The position numbers were made by a program, and so were the translations under genes. From Gonocerus acuteangulatus (Eukaryota; Arthropoda; Insecta; Hemiptera; Coreidae): 64,000 bases of DNA. Under the pieces are notes generated by a model. That model saw nothing but the letters and a program-made list of their open reading frames with translations, ran no database searches and was not told the origin of the DNA. The stretch is taken from contig OX328132.1 of NCBI GenBank assembly GCA_946811695.1, forward strand, positions 96,119,456 to 96,183,455, read 5' to 3'. Every line of letters starts with the position of its first letter. Within the stretch, counting starts at the first letter, position 1. Shown piece by piece: positions 23,326 to 35,489 of this stretch.

Positions 23326-24212
23326 CGGGTGGCAGAGGAGGACCAACGTTGACAGTTCCATCTTTACTTTCAAGAAAGGTCTTATTTACGATCTTACCTG
23401 GATGGGTCCCTGCCCTAGGAAGGACCCCGCTAGGCATTTGAAAAGCTATATCTTGGAAATCCATATCTCTAAGATTAAATTGTTTTTCTAATTTTTCTTA
23501 ACCTGATTTATTATCAAATACATTATCCAACTATAAGCAGTTAAAAAATAACAAGGAATAAAAACAGACAAAAAGAACAGTTCGAATAAGCGAAATCAAT
23601 TACTTTAAAGTTTTAAGCACTTATTTCTCCGATTGACATCGTCTAATCAAAACTTTCATCAGAACCTTTTTTGTAGACCATTTAGTAAGCTTTCTAATGG
23701 TATTCTTCCGTTTACCAAGATTCTCAACCTTTTTCGAGATATTAAGGAAAGTATACAAAGTTACCAAAACTTTTTATGTCTGTTAATAAAATATTTTATT
23801 CTAACTCTTCCTTAACTCCAAACGTAACACAAATTTCAACATATTAGTTTTAATGAAAGTAGAACATGCAGAAAATGTTTCAACTGAATCCCATGATTCT
23901 AAGAACCCATACCAAAAACGGTATTCAAAAACTATTTTTACAATTTTCTCAAAAACGGTTAAAGCTATCGCTTTGAAAATGGTTTCATTCGTTTTCCTAG
24001 CCCAAGAAGCCTATAAAACGAGTGCTTACAAGCTTATGAACTCAAAAACGTAAGCGTTACGATTTTTTTTGCGCGAATTTCGCCCCAAACGCCATCTTCC
24101 AGTGGACGGATTTTGTTGGTTAACGAACTTGACCTTTCAAATTGGACGACGGATTTTTGTACCAAATTTCATCAAAATCGGACCTTTCGTCTTCTACCTA
24201 GATAGAGAACAG

Positions 24213-24273
<61 letters not shown>

Positions 24274-24412
24274 AATTTGAACCACCATCATTTTCGGTCT
24301 CTAGGGGTTCTGAAACGCAAAATTTTCTAGTCGGCACTTCTGGATTGCGTCATGAGATCAACCTCCCCGGGGTTCCTCCCTATGGGGGAGGGAGGAATCG
24401 CGCTAAAAATTG

Positions 24413-25022
24413 TTTCTAATTTTACGTATCCTGTTTTTTTTACATGAAAATGTCCCTACTATTAGAAAAGTAACAAGCAAACAAAAACCTAAGGGAAACA
24501 GACAAAAAGAACAGGCCAAATAAACCATACAAATTATTTCAAAGTTATAAGCACATATTTCTCCAAATGTGAACGTCCTATCGAAAAATGCTTTGGAATC
24601 TTTTTTGTACAGAATTCAGTAAGCTTTTACAAAATTTCATATTTTTCATTACAGGTTTCGTGCCACCCTTGGAACCTCACCAGGTGCCATCGGAACCGAA
24701 ACTATTTTAAACATTATTTAAGTCAATTATACACAATTTGTTTATATTTAACATATTATTAATTGTCATAAGTCTATCAAATTTTGTACAAACCCTATTT
24801 TTGGCCCGTTCTCCACCCATCTTGAGCCTAGGTCTAGGCTCAACATTTGATTGAGACGCCAAATAATCAGCAGATCGTAGTTTTATTTATAGTGCTATTT
24901 AGATCCACAATTTTAAATCAACTTTCAAATTATTTAGAACTTTTAATAATTTATACCTTCGCCATATACAAAGGAAAAAAGGGACACTGCTTTATTTAGC
25001 CAGTATTTCTGGTGTATATTAA
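24413..25022. other. No recognised gene; partial R1-like sequence
   Basis: The first 200 bp contain R1-like words (AGACAAAAAGAACAGGCCAA, TTTTTTGTACAGAATTCAGT). The remainder is AT-rich DNA without features. Confidence 0.35.
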
Positions 25023-25041
25023 TACACACACACACACACAC

Positions 25042-25101
<60 letters not shown>
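25023..25101. repeat. (CA)n microsatellite with TA end
   Basis: About 70 bases of CA dinucleotides with one interruption, followed by a short TA run. Confidence 0.95.
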
Positions 25102-25105
<4 letters not shown>

Positions 25106-26447
25106 AAAATTAAATAGTAATTCCAATAATGCTGTCTGTCTCCAGATATTTTTGTTTTAGTTTAGAAAATAAATTATGTTAATGTTTTCTAATATCCTCT
25201 CTGTTTTTTTTCCAAAATTTTTCAAGGGTAGAAAGGATCCGAGGGTAGAAAGGATTTTACAAACCACATTTCACAGAACGTCTTAAAGTATTTTTTAAAA
25301 ACGTTTATTTCGTATATTGTACAATCAATTGACAGGAGCATAAATTGCTTTTCCAAAACTTTGTTCACTACCTTATATTTCAAAATAGTTCAAAGTATTT
25401 TTGTAATAAATAATTATTTTTTACTTAAGAAAGTACGTTGGTTTTTACCAAAACTTTTTGGTAAAGAATTAAATTTGTTTATAATAGAAAATTGAAGACA
25501 TGATCCCAGTAGTAGCATAATAATTTAGTATCTTTGTCTGTATAATTTCATTATTAAATAAGACATACATTGAAATACATTTTTCAGCGTGGTTAATAGT
25601 TCTATTTTTCTCGATTTTTTCCAGATTGTGAACTACTACTGATGGACTCAGAAATGACTTATTAAAAATTTAAAATTGCCCTATCAATTTAACTTTGTTT
25701 TTATTCTTCTGTCATCATTTAATCGAACATTTGTAATCACGAATAGCGAATAGTATGGAAACCTATGATTTTGAATAAACTATAAGCAATTTGAAAGTTT
25801 CTTCCAAGAGTTCATGCTTTTTGAATTTTCACGTTGATACTCTCTCAAGCATTTGACTCTTATCTAACTTATCATTATTACAATGTAATTTTCAGGTGAA
25901 CTTTAGTAATTAATACAAATTATGAAATGAAGAAGTTAAGAAGAAAGAAGATTAGAAGAAAATTGAAAATACAGAAAAAGAAAATTGAGAACAAATCAAG
26001 ATAGAAGCATTGGAAAATACAATGAAATAATTTGATCAATTGTCAAAATAAAAGCTTTAATCATTTTCTAAGCAAATGATTGTAACATTTGCAATAAAGC
26101 ATGTTTTATTATCCTTTCTCAACTTAAAGTGTTCGCAATCTACACGTTAATTCTACCCTTGGATGTGATTCGGGATGTCCTATAGGTGGTCGGGAGTTAT
26201 CGGAAAGATTAGTTTTACCTATTTTTTTTTTCTTTTTTATTTATCTGGGAGAGAGACAGCTCCAATTGAAAAATACAAGGATTTGTTCTGGTATCGTTGT
26301 TCTACCAAATCACAATATCATCAAAAAACGTAAGACCGAAGTTCGGAAATGTTAAATCTAAATGTAAAAGTCGAAAATAAAATCTAAATAAGGTAAAATT
26401 ATCAGCAAGGGCCATAGTTATCTAATAAAAATTCAATGACAATTTTA

Positions 26448-26452
<5 letters not shown>
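25102..26452. other. No recognised gene
   Basis: AT-rich DNA. No ORF, repeat or RNA motif was recognised. Confidence 0.4.
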
Positions 26453-26479
<27 letters not shown>

Positions 26480-26617
26480 TAAACCAATCTATAAATATGT
26501 ATGTTTATTTGCTTTATAGAAAGTCCCATGAGAGGGACACACAATAGGGTACGGAACATGTCGGGCGTTACGTTGGAAAAGTTCACTACTTTATAATTTA
26601 CCCCTGTGCCTCGAACC

Positions 26618-26682
<65 letters not shown>

Positions 26683-26835
26683 AAACCAATCTATAAATAT
26701 GTATGTTTATTTGCTTTATAGAAAGTCCCATGAGAGGGACACACAATAGGGTACGGAACATGTCGGGCGTTACGTTGGAAAAGTTCACTACTTTATAATT
26801 TACCCCTGTGCCTCGAACCAAAATTATATATATAT
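26453..26835. repeat. Tandem duplication of a TA tract plus 154-bp segment
   Basis: The segment starting AAACCAATCTATAAATATGT occurs at 26481 and again at 26683, a 202-bp offset. Each is preceded by a (TA)n tract and runs to CGAACCAAAATTATATATAT. The non-TA part appears identical between copies, so the duplication is recent. Confidence 0.9.
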
Positions 26836-27337
26836 AAGTGCGGGTTTGAATATAAATATGTGTGTGAGTGCGTGTGTTTGTGGCTGTATGAATATGTGTG
26901 TGTAGAAGGATGCAGAATTTTTTATTTAACATTTTATTGTTATAAGCCATTTAATTTAATAATTCATTTATCGATGCTATGCCGTAGGAATATTGGTTAT
27001 ATACAGATAATAGGACGTATTAGAAACAATAATTGCTAATAATAGTTAGGGTCAGTTTTAAAGGTTTCGATTATTTTTTTAAATATGTTGGGAAACGGGA
27101 ATAAGGATTTTATTCGATAACCTTTTAAATCTTCTACAAAATGCAATGCGCGATAGTACGAACGCAAGCGGTATATCACTTTCAGAAGTTCTGTTTTTTG
27201 TTATATATCTTGTAATAGTAATTTTAATTTGAGACAAAATCACTTATTTCCCAATAATGGTTTTAGAATAAAGAAATAGCATAAAATAATAATATTTCCC
27301 CTGGTGAGCTCAGATAAAAGCGGAGAACATAAAATAA

Positions 27338-27339
<2 letters not shown>

Positions 27340-27409
<70 letters not shown>
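27340..27409. repeat. (TA)n microsatellite
   Basis: About 70 bases of TA dinucleotides. Periodic Ile-Tyr ORFs on both strands here are artefacts of the repeat. Confidence 0.95.
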
Positions 27410-27411
<2 letters not shown>

Positions 27412-27512
27412 AATAGAATAATCAGTCTTACCATTCGGACATTCACCTCCAGATACACGACATTGAAGGGTGAGAAAAAAGCAAAAGATTTAAGGAGAAA
27501 ATTGAGGGAATA

Positions 27513-27805
27513 ATGGGAAAATCTCACCATTCGCCGAGAGGGCAGCATGCAGAACAAAAGCTGGAATCGTGCATAGAATATGCTCCGAAGAAGACAACTT
27601 GATAACACCAACGACAGCGGATTACCATAGACCGCGAAAGGAGCTACTGGCATAAGAAACACCATATATAACTGTGTCGGGAGCAATAAGTACATGGACA
27701 CGAGGTGGTAAGCCTGATAGAAACTTTTTCATTGAAGTCAGTCTTAGGAATGGTGGACTTAGCTGTATCTCATATATTAGAGGACCGGTGGTTCCTAGAT
27801 AAAAA
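27513..27805 (+). other. Unassigned, partly open segment
   Basis: One frame reads about 95 codons with a single internal stop, including ISPFAERAACRTKAGIVHRI and TWTRGGKPDRNFFIEVSLRN. Its base composition is more balanced than its neighbours. I do not recognise a family. It may be a decayed transposon gene or chance. It is followed by an A-rich tract (27830-27870). Confidence 0.2.
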
Positions 27806-27899
27806 TAACTGCAACGCGTATGAGTATCACCAAAAAAAAAAAATAAAAAAAAAATAAATAAAAAAAAAAAATTTGAATGCCTCTCACACAAATTAATAT

Positions 27900-28870
27900 C
27901 AATTCTAATAAATAATTAGTCCTTATAATAATTTCTTTTAATGAAAATAACAAACAATGGTTCTAAAAGCTTGAAACGAAATTGTAAAAAAAAAAACAAT
28001 CATAATCTTATATCTTAGTTTCTACAAGTCGTTCTTTTTTAATTATATTAAAAATTTAAATAAAATATTTAAGTATTTGGTTTTTATTTTATATTAATTT
28101 TGCTGGTCATACCTATCATTATCAAGACATATTTTAAATTAATTTTGGTATATTTTTCAAAATTATTATTCTATTAAGATAGCATGAGTCGAGTGAAAGA
28201 ACTTTATTTTGGGTTTTATAAGAATATTTTATTTTAAATTCATTTATTATATTAATTTTAGGATGGGATATCTAAATGTTATTAACGTTTTTTAGCGATG
28301 ATAGGGCTGATGGCTTTTTTCTGTTTTCAAAGAAAAACCACCCTTCAAATTATAACCCCCTTGGCTAATCACTTGCTCTGAGGTACAAAGAAGGAAGATA
28401 AATTGTGAAAAATGTGTCATTTTTATTTATTCAAAAGCTCGAATTGAACCCACAATTTTAGCCGCTTAGCACTCACGCTATAGCTCTCACTTTCATTGTG
28501 GAATAGATATAGCACAACATATATCTGCCGTTCATTTTTTAATAACTGCTTTTTAATATTCATTAAGGATTAATAAGCTATTCTTCCGTAGCAAAATAAG
28601 CCTTTATTGGAGCTCGGCTAATTAATTGCAGTGAGGTGAAAGGGAGGAGAGAAAATGTTAAAAAGCAATGAAAAATGTGTCATTTATATTTATTAAAAAG
28701 AGCTCTTTCGTCGAATAAAATAAAAAAATGTTTCATTAATATTGAAGTAATTATCTACTGATGCTAATTATAATGACAGTTTAATCCTTGTTATCTGGAA
28801 TGGGCTGTTATTAACATTTATAATATTAGTAATTAAATTAAAAGACAACCTGTACTGCAAATTATATGAT
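27900..28870. other. No gene; possible degenerate tRNA-like sequence at 28430-28500
   Basis: On the minus strand near 28430-28500, GGGTTCAATTCGAG resembles a tRNA T-arm/B box, and GCTATAGCGTGAGTGCTAAG lies where a D-arm would be. Pairing is poor, so at best this is an old tRNA-derived relic. The rest is AT-rich DNA. Confidence 0.25.
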
Positions 28871-29034
28871 AAACTTTATTTTGTTTTTCTTTTTTTAGAT
28901 ACATTTAGCAATAATAACTCTTTCAGAAAGAATATCCGCAATAAAAATTGGGATACTACAATTTCTAAACTATCTTTTGTACTGAAAATAGGACAAATAG
29001 AGTAATCTATATACATAGAAATCAGGTGTTTTCT

Positions 29035-29220
29035 GTCTGTCTGTTTGTTCCTTATACAAATCCACTCCGTTTGATGGATTTTGACCAAACTTACTAACTT
29101 GATCCGGGGAGTGGCATAGGCTAGATCAAAATCTTCATTCTTCTTTGGCTAGTATGTTTGTTTCTAACCAAATCCACACCGTTTGGCCGATTTTGACCAA
29201 ACTCGCCACAGATGTGCTTG
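29035..29220 (-). repeat. Interspersed repeat R2, fragmentary double copy
   Basis: Two similar stretches in a row: TTGTTCCTTATACAAATCCA with TGATGGATTTTGACCAAACT, and TTTCTAACCAAATCCACACC with GGCCGATTTTGACCAAACTC. Compare 1-130 and 19560-19680. Confidence 0.55.
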
Positions 29221-29294
29221 CATTGTAGTAAAAATAAGAATGCACCCCATGTTGAAATATACACAAAGGCTTCATAGATATTTCATCTGTGCAT

Positions 29295-29315
29295 ATATAT
29301 ATATATATATATATG

Positions 29316-29379
<64 letters not shown>
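29295..29379. repeat. (TA)n microsatellite
   Basis: About 85 bases of TA with a short TGTATG interruption. Confidence 0.95.
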
Positions 29380-29384
<5 letters not shown>

Positions 29385-29399
29385 ACATCGGTTATTTTT

Positions 29400-30749
29400 C
29401 CTAGCAACTTTAACCTCCCCTCTTCAATTCTCGCGTAAAAACACTGAGCACTGAACTTTTTATGGTTTGTTTTAAAAGGAAACGCATGGCTTTCTCATTG
29501 ATGCTGTATTGTTACATCGATACACTTCGATAACTTTGCACAAATTTGAAACATTCGAAACTAGAGGTACCTTTTCTTAAAATATTTTTACAAGCTACGC
29601 AACGACAGTGCTTTGCTTATTTTTAAACAAAAAAAAAAAATACAAATTTATATTTCTACAATTATCAGTCACTTACAGAACAAATACAACAAAAGTTTGA
29701 TGAGAACATAAATCAAAATTTAGCAGACTTGTGTACAGAATTAAGGACTATTATTTACAACAGTTCTATTTCAGCAAAGATACTATGTTTACTTAAAATA
29801 ACATTAAAAATACTTACTACATTTATTGGGCCATGGGATCACAATGTTTTTGTGGTCTTCCATTACTGCCCAAGTAAAATGAAACTCATTCGTGACGATG
29901 ATTTTTTTTCGGACACGGTTCCTAGGAATGATTTTTTTCTTGTATAGTGTTCATTTTTAATTAAAAAAAAAAAACATTTTACTATGGAAAACACCTACTT
30001 CGTAAGTAAATTCACATAAATTAGATCATTGCAGACCGGGTGTGCAGCTCGCTCTTCGGAAAATCTTTATCGTTAGGAGCGGATTAAGAACCATTAAATT
30101 TTGTTTTCGACGACTAGTTTTCTCAGATTAACTGATAATTGGAAATTACTGTTATCGCACACACGTTTGCGCAGGCCGTCTCATAGCCTCGGAAATTAAT
30201 TGCACACAAAAATCCACCGGTTTGCAATCGATCTCAAATGGTCTAATTGAAAAACAAACTCTTCTTAAAAGGTTATTAATTGAAATGAGATTAATTTTAT
30301 ACCATTAAAATAATATTTCTAAAGGCTTCCGACAAAGAAATCTAAATTATTCCCTGGAATCAAATGGTTGTGAGTAGGTAATAATATAGTTTGTGTCAAC
30401 AAAAATGAGGGGTATACAGTTGAATTGACCTAACCCTGAGGGATTGTGCATATACACAACTGCTAGGGCAATAATGCATTGGAGTGGTGTGCATGTTCAT
30501 ACCATCAATCAACCAATTAGAATAGCGGAACCTCACCAGATTACCAGCTCCTAATCGCTCAATATCGCCCCCTTTCTTTCTTCACTTTATACGCTAATAA
30601 TAAAACCTAATTATTACTTCCTTGTAACTTTATTTTAACATTTTTTTATTTATGGGCGGAAATTCTTCCTTATCTAATAAAAATGATACCAAAGAGTGTT
30701 TATGTGAAGAAAAAGTTTTTAAATGGGCAAAAAATACGATTTTCGGAGT
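29400..30749. other. No recognised gene
   Basis: AT-rich DNA. The ORF at 29729-29947 has no recognisable motif. Confidence 0.35.
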
Positions 30750-31415
30750 GAAGTCCCGATGACAAGTGAATGCGATGCTGATTTGTATGAGCGAGCTTCA
30801 ATTGGTCCCTTTTTCATTACATTTCAAAATTAAAACCCATTTTTTAAAATCCTTATTACAAGAAAGTATGAAAAAAAAATAAATAGGAAAAAAATGAACA
30901 TTTCAAATTGTTCAAAACAAACATGTTTTTAAAATTGGGTGATACTCTGGCGTCTTCAATTTGCAACCGATCAACTTCAAATTTTAACTTCAGCTTTCTA
31001 ATAATATGTGCTAGTAAAGTACGTAGGATATTTTCGATTTATTGTAATATAACGATTTTATGACCGATTTGTGACAGATTTTTTAATAAAAATGAATCAT
31101 TGTTCACCATTTACGAAAAAATCAATATCTCTTTAAAATCCAACGTACTATACTAGATTTAACCTTATTCTTTCGAAATAGTTTTTCGTTCTAGATTAAA
31201 AATTGCCTCCTGCAGACTATTGCCCGTGAAAAAAGAGGGTTTCCGTTCGTCAGGCGCAGCGCCGCCATTTTTTCCGAAGAATTGAAACTTTTTTTTTTTT
31301 GTATACTTTAACATCCGATATAAAACGTTTGATATAAAGAATTGATATTGATATAGAGGAAAATATTGATTTATTTCTTATTTATAAATTCAAGAATATG
31401 ACTTTGATTTTGATA
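30750..31415 (-). mobile_element. TTAA-type TIR element family, copy 3, ends lost
   Basis: Reverse complement of the body of copy 1 (1666-2557). It shares GATGCTGATTTGTATGAGCG (against CGCTC...CAGATCAGCATC) and CGAAAAAATCAATAT-type words, and the region AGAGGGTTTCCGTTCGTCAG corresponds to CTGACGAACCGAAACCCTCT in copy 1. I cannot find terminal repeats here. Confidence 0.5.
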
Positions 31416-31983
31416 CGCCAACACGTATCTGCTTGAGTTGGTCTCATAAATGTAGGCATAATAATTAAAAGTCAAATTAATGTTCTATAGGCGGAAGAGG
31501 AAGGTAATTCGAATTAACAAGATTTATTCCTTTATGAAATCAGCTCGCCCTGTTTGACATCTTAGGATGGCTCTTGAATGGTTGAACTCATATAGCTAGG
31601 ATGGCACGCCCTTGAAGCGGCAAGCTCGTCTTTCTATATTTAAGGTGTAATGATTAGTAAAGGAACAGGAGACAATCCATATCAAGTGGACCAAAGGTGG
31701 TTGCTTGACTATTTTACGAAAAATTGATATTTTAACCAAATCAAATCAAATAATTTATTTGTTTTTGAGAATGTATCCCATACAAATAGAGTGTGTACTA
31801 TTTATAAATATACATAGCATTTTATAATCTTTACATTGACTAGTTCCATAAATCCCCCGCCCAAAAATAAATAAAACTTTAAAAACAAAAATTAATTTAC
31901 AAAAAATATATAAATATATATAAATAGACTTATGATATATATAAATATCCATCAATATTTGTTTGTTTACACATTAATTGGAT

Positions 31984-32778
31984 TTATTCTTCTAACATAA
32001 ATTTCCTGAGGTTAAGACTCCTGATAGTGAAATGGAGTAGAGCCCTGATGGTGGACATATCGGTGGTATTGAGAATCTGGTAAAACTCTTCTGTTGATTT
32101 ATTGATGAAGTTGGGAAGATAATGTGTCCTGTAGGGTGAATAGATTGGGCAACAGCAATAGAAATGTTGAAGGGTTTCATTGGTCTGAAGGTTACAAATA
32201 TTGCATGGATCTTGTGGTGTTAATTGCTGAGAAGTTCTATGGTATGAAAGTCTGATAAATTTTATGCTGGCTGTTCGAATTTGTGTTAGAAGATTCTGCT
32301 GTGAAAAAGAGAGTTTCATCTGTAGATTTTGTTGTGGTCTATGCTCTGGGCTATAAATCGTATTGTAATTTGGGCAAAACATCGAGTTCGTCATCCTTTC
32401 TAAATCGTTATTGTGGAGTTTTTCTTTAATAGTGGTAAGACTGATATTTATATTTTTTCTCCTCTCCGATGTGTTTTCCAAAACTGCTATTAGTTCCTCT
32501 AATTGAAATGATTTAAGTATCTCCTGAAGCTGTAAAATCCAATTATATTTAATATTATTAGGATACCTTGTCGCATTATTTTTGAGGGCATTGAAGCATA
32601 TTCTTGGGTATCTGTGGCTAGGCATGTCTAGTATTTTTCTAACCCAGTTCAGACCCTGTTCTAGGATGTTGTATATTTTATGGGTAGTCCCTGTTTCCAG
32701 GCGTATAATATAATGAGGTGTGAATGGATGCAGGTTGAGAATCTTCTTGTAAAAGGCAAGTGATATTTTAACCATCAA
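31984..32778 (-). CDS. Non-LTR retrotransposon ORF2 C-terminal fragment
   Basis: A 264-codon open frame without an upstream start (it is entered from a stop just before TTGATGG). It reads FYKKILNLHPFTPHYIIRLE then WVRKILDMPSHRYPRICFNA, a pattern typical of the region after the RT domain in LINE ORF2 proteins. It ends with a Cys/His knuckle, CNICNLQTNETLQHFYCCC, and a short helical tail. There is no RNase H signature, so it belongs to a different LINE family from the other relics here. The 5' boundary at about 32776 coincides with the start of an inverted-repeat element. It is open but truncated, so not functional alone. Confidence 0.75.
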   Translation of the reverse strand: MMVKISLAFYKKILNLHPFTPHYIIRLETGTTHKIYNILEQGLNWVRKILDMPSHRYPRICFNALKNNATRYPNNIKYNWILQLQEILKSFQLEELIAVLENTSERRKNINISLTTIKEKLHNNDLERMTNSMFCPNYNTIYSPEHRPQQNLQMKLSFSQQNLLTQIRTASIKFIRLSYHRTSQQLTPQDPCNICNLQTNETLQHFYCCCPIYSPYRTHYLPNFINKSTEEFYQILNTTDMSTIRALLHFTIRSLNLRKFMLEE

Positions 32779-33720
32779 TTAAATATGGAATCAGTAGTTC
32801 AAAACAATTTTCAAATTTTTTTTATACTCAACCGTTTGAAAATGGCGGTCGTCTTTGTTTCACCGCGGAAACTCATACGGGAGTCATATTTTCTCAGGGC
32901 TGGTAAGTCATAGACTAATAATTCAAACGCCATTGTTTTCATTATAGTCTGTTCTATCTTTTATGTATGTTTCACGATTTGCATATTTTGAAGTCCATTA
33001 TCTGAAAACTGTCCATTGAAAAAAACCACTGTTTATATTTCTCAAGAGACCGCTTTTGAGGGTAATTTTATAGCATAAGGGGATGTATCTCAAAGTTGAT
33101 TTTTTTTCCATAATAATAGACCTAACCAAATAGCTTATATTAAAAGTAGTCTTAACCCTGATATTTGTTTCTTTATTTTTTTATAAATTTTTAAACTTCA
33201 AATTTTTGCAATTTTTGAAAACTTGAGGCTTTAATATCTCTGGTGGGGGACTTGATAAAAATATAATTTTTTTATATGTTATACTTAGTTGTAACATACA
33301 ACGACTGTAAATATTTGAACCTGTATATTTGAATACTTTGGAGGCTATGAAATTTTGAAAATGGTCCTTTTTGCGCCTATTTTGCAATGCGTAAAATGCG
33401 ATTTTTTTTTGTTTATTTAAATAGCAGGCCTAGATTCAAATTATAAATAGAACTACAATATTTTCTGTTCCCTGGATATAGATAGAAAGTTTTGAAACCA
33501 CTTAAAAATTGTTATTAAAAGTAAAAAGTTCACAAATAATAAAATTGTAATGAATTATTCAAGTTTACGCATTGCTAAAGAGGCGCAAAAAAAAATTAGT
33601 TTTCCGTAAGAGGTTATAAACTGAAAAATCAGCATGCGCGGTGGAACAAAGATGGCCGCCATGTTTAAATCGTTTAAAAATTTAAAAATTATTTTGAACT
33701 ACTGATTTCATTTTTAATTG
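32776..33720. mobile_element. 0.95-kb element with about 85-bp inverted terminal repeats
   Basis: Left end CAATTAAATATGGAATCAGT (32776) and the complement of the right end CAATTAAAAATGAAATCAGT (ending 33720) are related over roughly 85 bp, up to the words CACCGCGG / CACCGCGC. A second, inner inverted pair is GCGCCTATTTTGCAATGCGT (about 33373) against the complement of 33568-33592. There is no internal ORF of note and no TSD that I can see. Confidence 0.6.
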
Positions 33721-33747
33721 TTTGAAAAACTTTCAACTTTTTCTAAA

Positions 33748-34048
33748 ATGGTCAAGCAACTAGATAATTATTTTCTGGACCATTTCAAATGGATTGACCC
33801 AAAAGAGTCTGGGGTTGATGGTGTATTTGATGGACTTGAAGGAGAATCTGATGGCAGGTTTGCTGGCTGTTGTGCACTTTACTGTCCTGCTCATAGCAAC
33901 ATCCGCCAAACATTATTCCTATCAATCATCCCATCGCACTGACGAAAATCCATTTCTAGCAATTCTGAATGGTAATAGCAAAGAAACGCTTCTCAGATAT
34001 GCCAAATTTTATTTTGGGGTTAATAAAATTAAGGCCAGAAATACTTAA
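33748..34048 (+). CDS. Overlapping candidate ORFs, unassigned
   Basis: Two frames are open in the same stretch. Frame one (ATG at 33748, stop at 33942) reads MVKQLDNYFLDHFKWIDPKE, then SGVDGVFDGLEGESDGRFAG. Frame two, from an ATG at about 33851 to 34048, reads MAGLLAVVHFTVLLIATSAK, which looks like a signal peptide with cleavage after TSA, then a hydrophilic tail ending NKIKARNT. I recognise neither. The stretch directly follows an inverted-repeat element. At most one frame can be real. Confidence 0.25.
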
Positions 34049-34662
34049 TATACTAATAACGAAGTATAATAAATAAATAACTATTAAATAGGAACACCAA
34101 CAACTCCAGGTCTTCACCACAAATGATGGGAGTTGGATATGAGAAAGGGTGTTGAATATTTATGAAATACAGAAAAATTTAAGTATTTATTTTATATAGT
34201 TAGTACACAGTAAAAATAAATCCGATATAATATAATATTTTTAAACGCTCACAGAAAGAAAGAATTCAAATGATTCTACATAAAATTATTTAACTGATTC
34301 GAATGTTTGATTAGTAGGATTGTAATGATTCCAGGAGTTATTTGCGTTCTCTGAAAACAATTGTTTTTTCGGCAAACCGTTGATTGGCACGTCAGTCGCG
34401 AGATTGACATTTCGCGATAAATCGGAAAAAGGTTTTTCCACTGTAGTGCGTTAACTAGAATCCGTGTTGGAATCTGACTTTAATTGTTATGCAATTAAAT
34501 TTATAAAATTTTAATTCCCACTGTAATTTAGTCTTATTAAGTATCTAATAGGTACGACTAAAAATAAAGAATAATGAAAGTAATACAATGCTATATAAAA
34601 CCACACTTTGGATGCCTAGGGTCGGTAAAGTAGTAATCCTTTGCATTACAGCACTTTATTAC
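34049..34662. other. No recognised gene
   Basis: AT-rich DNA with no motif recognised. Confidence 0.4.
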
Positions 34663-34685
34663 GTATTCATATATATATATATATA

Positions 34686-35039
34686 CAATAAAAAAAATCA
34701 GTCCCGTAACATGCCTCGAGGGCCCTGAGGGGCAGATACTATAGAGGTATCTGATTCACGGCCATACAGCACACTAGGGAGATAGCTTGGTCAGTACTAT
34801 GCTCCGGCCGCCTGATTTTCGCCTTGGCTGCTTCGACTGCTAGAGTCATTAGCACCCAAGGTACCCATTATTAAATTAATTAAAGGCTGGGTTGGCCTAG
34901 GGACGGTCAGGGAGGCCGAATTCAACCAATGAACGAAGACACTAGAAGAAAAAATCTTTTTTAGTGCTTGTTCGGGATTTGAACTCAGGTCCTCCAACTT
35001 ATTAGTCGAGCGCTCTACCACTGAGCTAACCGCGCCCCC
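34686..35039 (-). mobile_element. tRNA-derived SINE (SINE-1), full-length copy in a TA tract
   Basis: On the minus strand: tRNA-like head (GCGGTTAGCTCAGTGGTAGA as A box, GAGTTCAAATCCCGAAC as B box), the family body, and a 3' end GTTACGGGACTGATTTTTTT. It is flanked by a target-site duplication GTATTCATATATATATATAT (34663 onward and 35040 onward), so the SINE landed at the edge of a TA microsatellite, which now lies on both sides (35047-35131 on the right). Confidence 0.88.
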
Positions 35040-35042
35040 GTA

Positions 35043-35046
<4 letters not shown>

Positions 35047-35131
<85 letters not shown>
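35047..35131. repeat. (TA)n microsatellite
   Basis: About 85 bases of TA with one TGTATA interruption. It includes the downstream TSD of the adjacent SINE. Confidence 0.95.
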
Positions 35132-35135
<4 letters not shown>

Positions 35136-35149
35136 AAACACACAGACAA

Positions 35150-35280
35150 ATTTTAACGACAGGACTTATGGGCTATTAAACGTCGAAAATTCTCATGTAC
35201 AGTTCTGAATAGGGTCAGAGAGTCAACGTCATAAGCGGGGTTCTTTCTCTATAACGAGTTAGGAAACACGCTAAAAAATA
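35150..35280 (+). repeat. R1 terminal fragment
   Basis: Contains GTTCTTTCTCTATAACGAGT and ACACGCTAAAAAATATG, a diverged version of the hairpin end of R1. The preceding TA tract is in the expected position. Confidence 0.4.
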
Positions 35281-35489
35281 TGATTTATTGCATGCCTAAT
35301 TAATAACCCGATAATAGATACAGTATAGCTCACAATATCACGACAGGTGTTCCATTGGAAAATATCGCATTGTAATAATGTAATTAGTCTTGGCTGTTAG
35401 TCACCTCCGAAGAAGCTATCGGCCTGAACCTGACGGCTCTAGAATAGGTCTGCATAATTGAGGCGAAGTTGGGTAATGGGAGAAGTTGT

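Larger units (their letters stand above)
23056..24412 (+). mobile_element. R1 repeat, near full-length, carrying a PLE 3' end
   Basis: Runs from AGTCCGACTCGCAGGAACTG through TTAGCGCGGTTCC (23087-23099) to the hairpin end GGGAGGGAGGAATCGCGCTA at about 24405. The (TA)n tract is at 24217-24271. TTAGCGCGGTTCC near one end and its complement near the other suggest terminal or subterminal inverted repeats. Hairpin plus CTAA is also reminiscent of a Helitron 3' end. Classification is open. A PLE 3' fragment interrupts it at 23177-23325. Confidence 0.65.
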
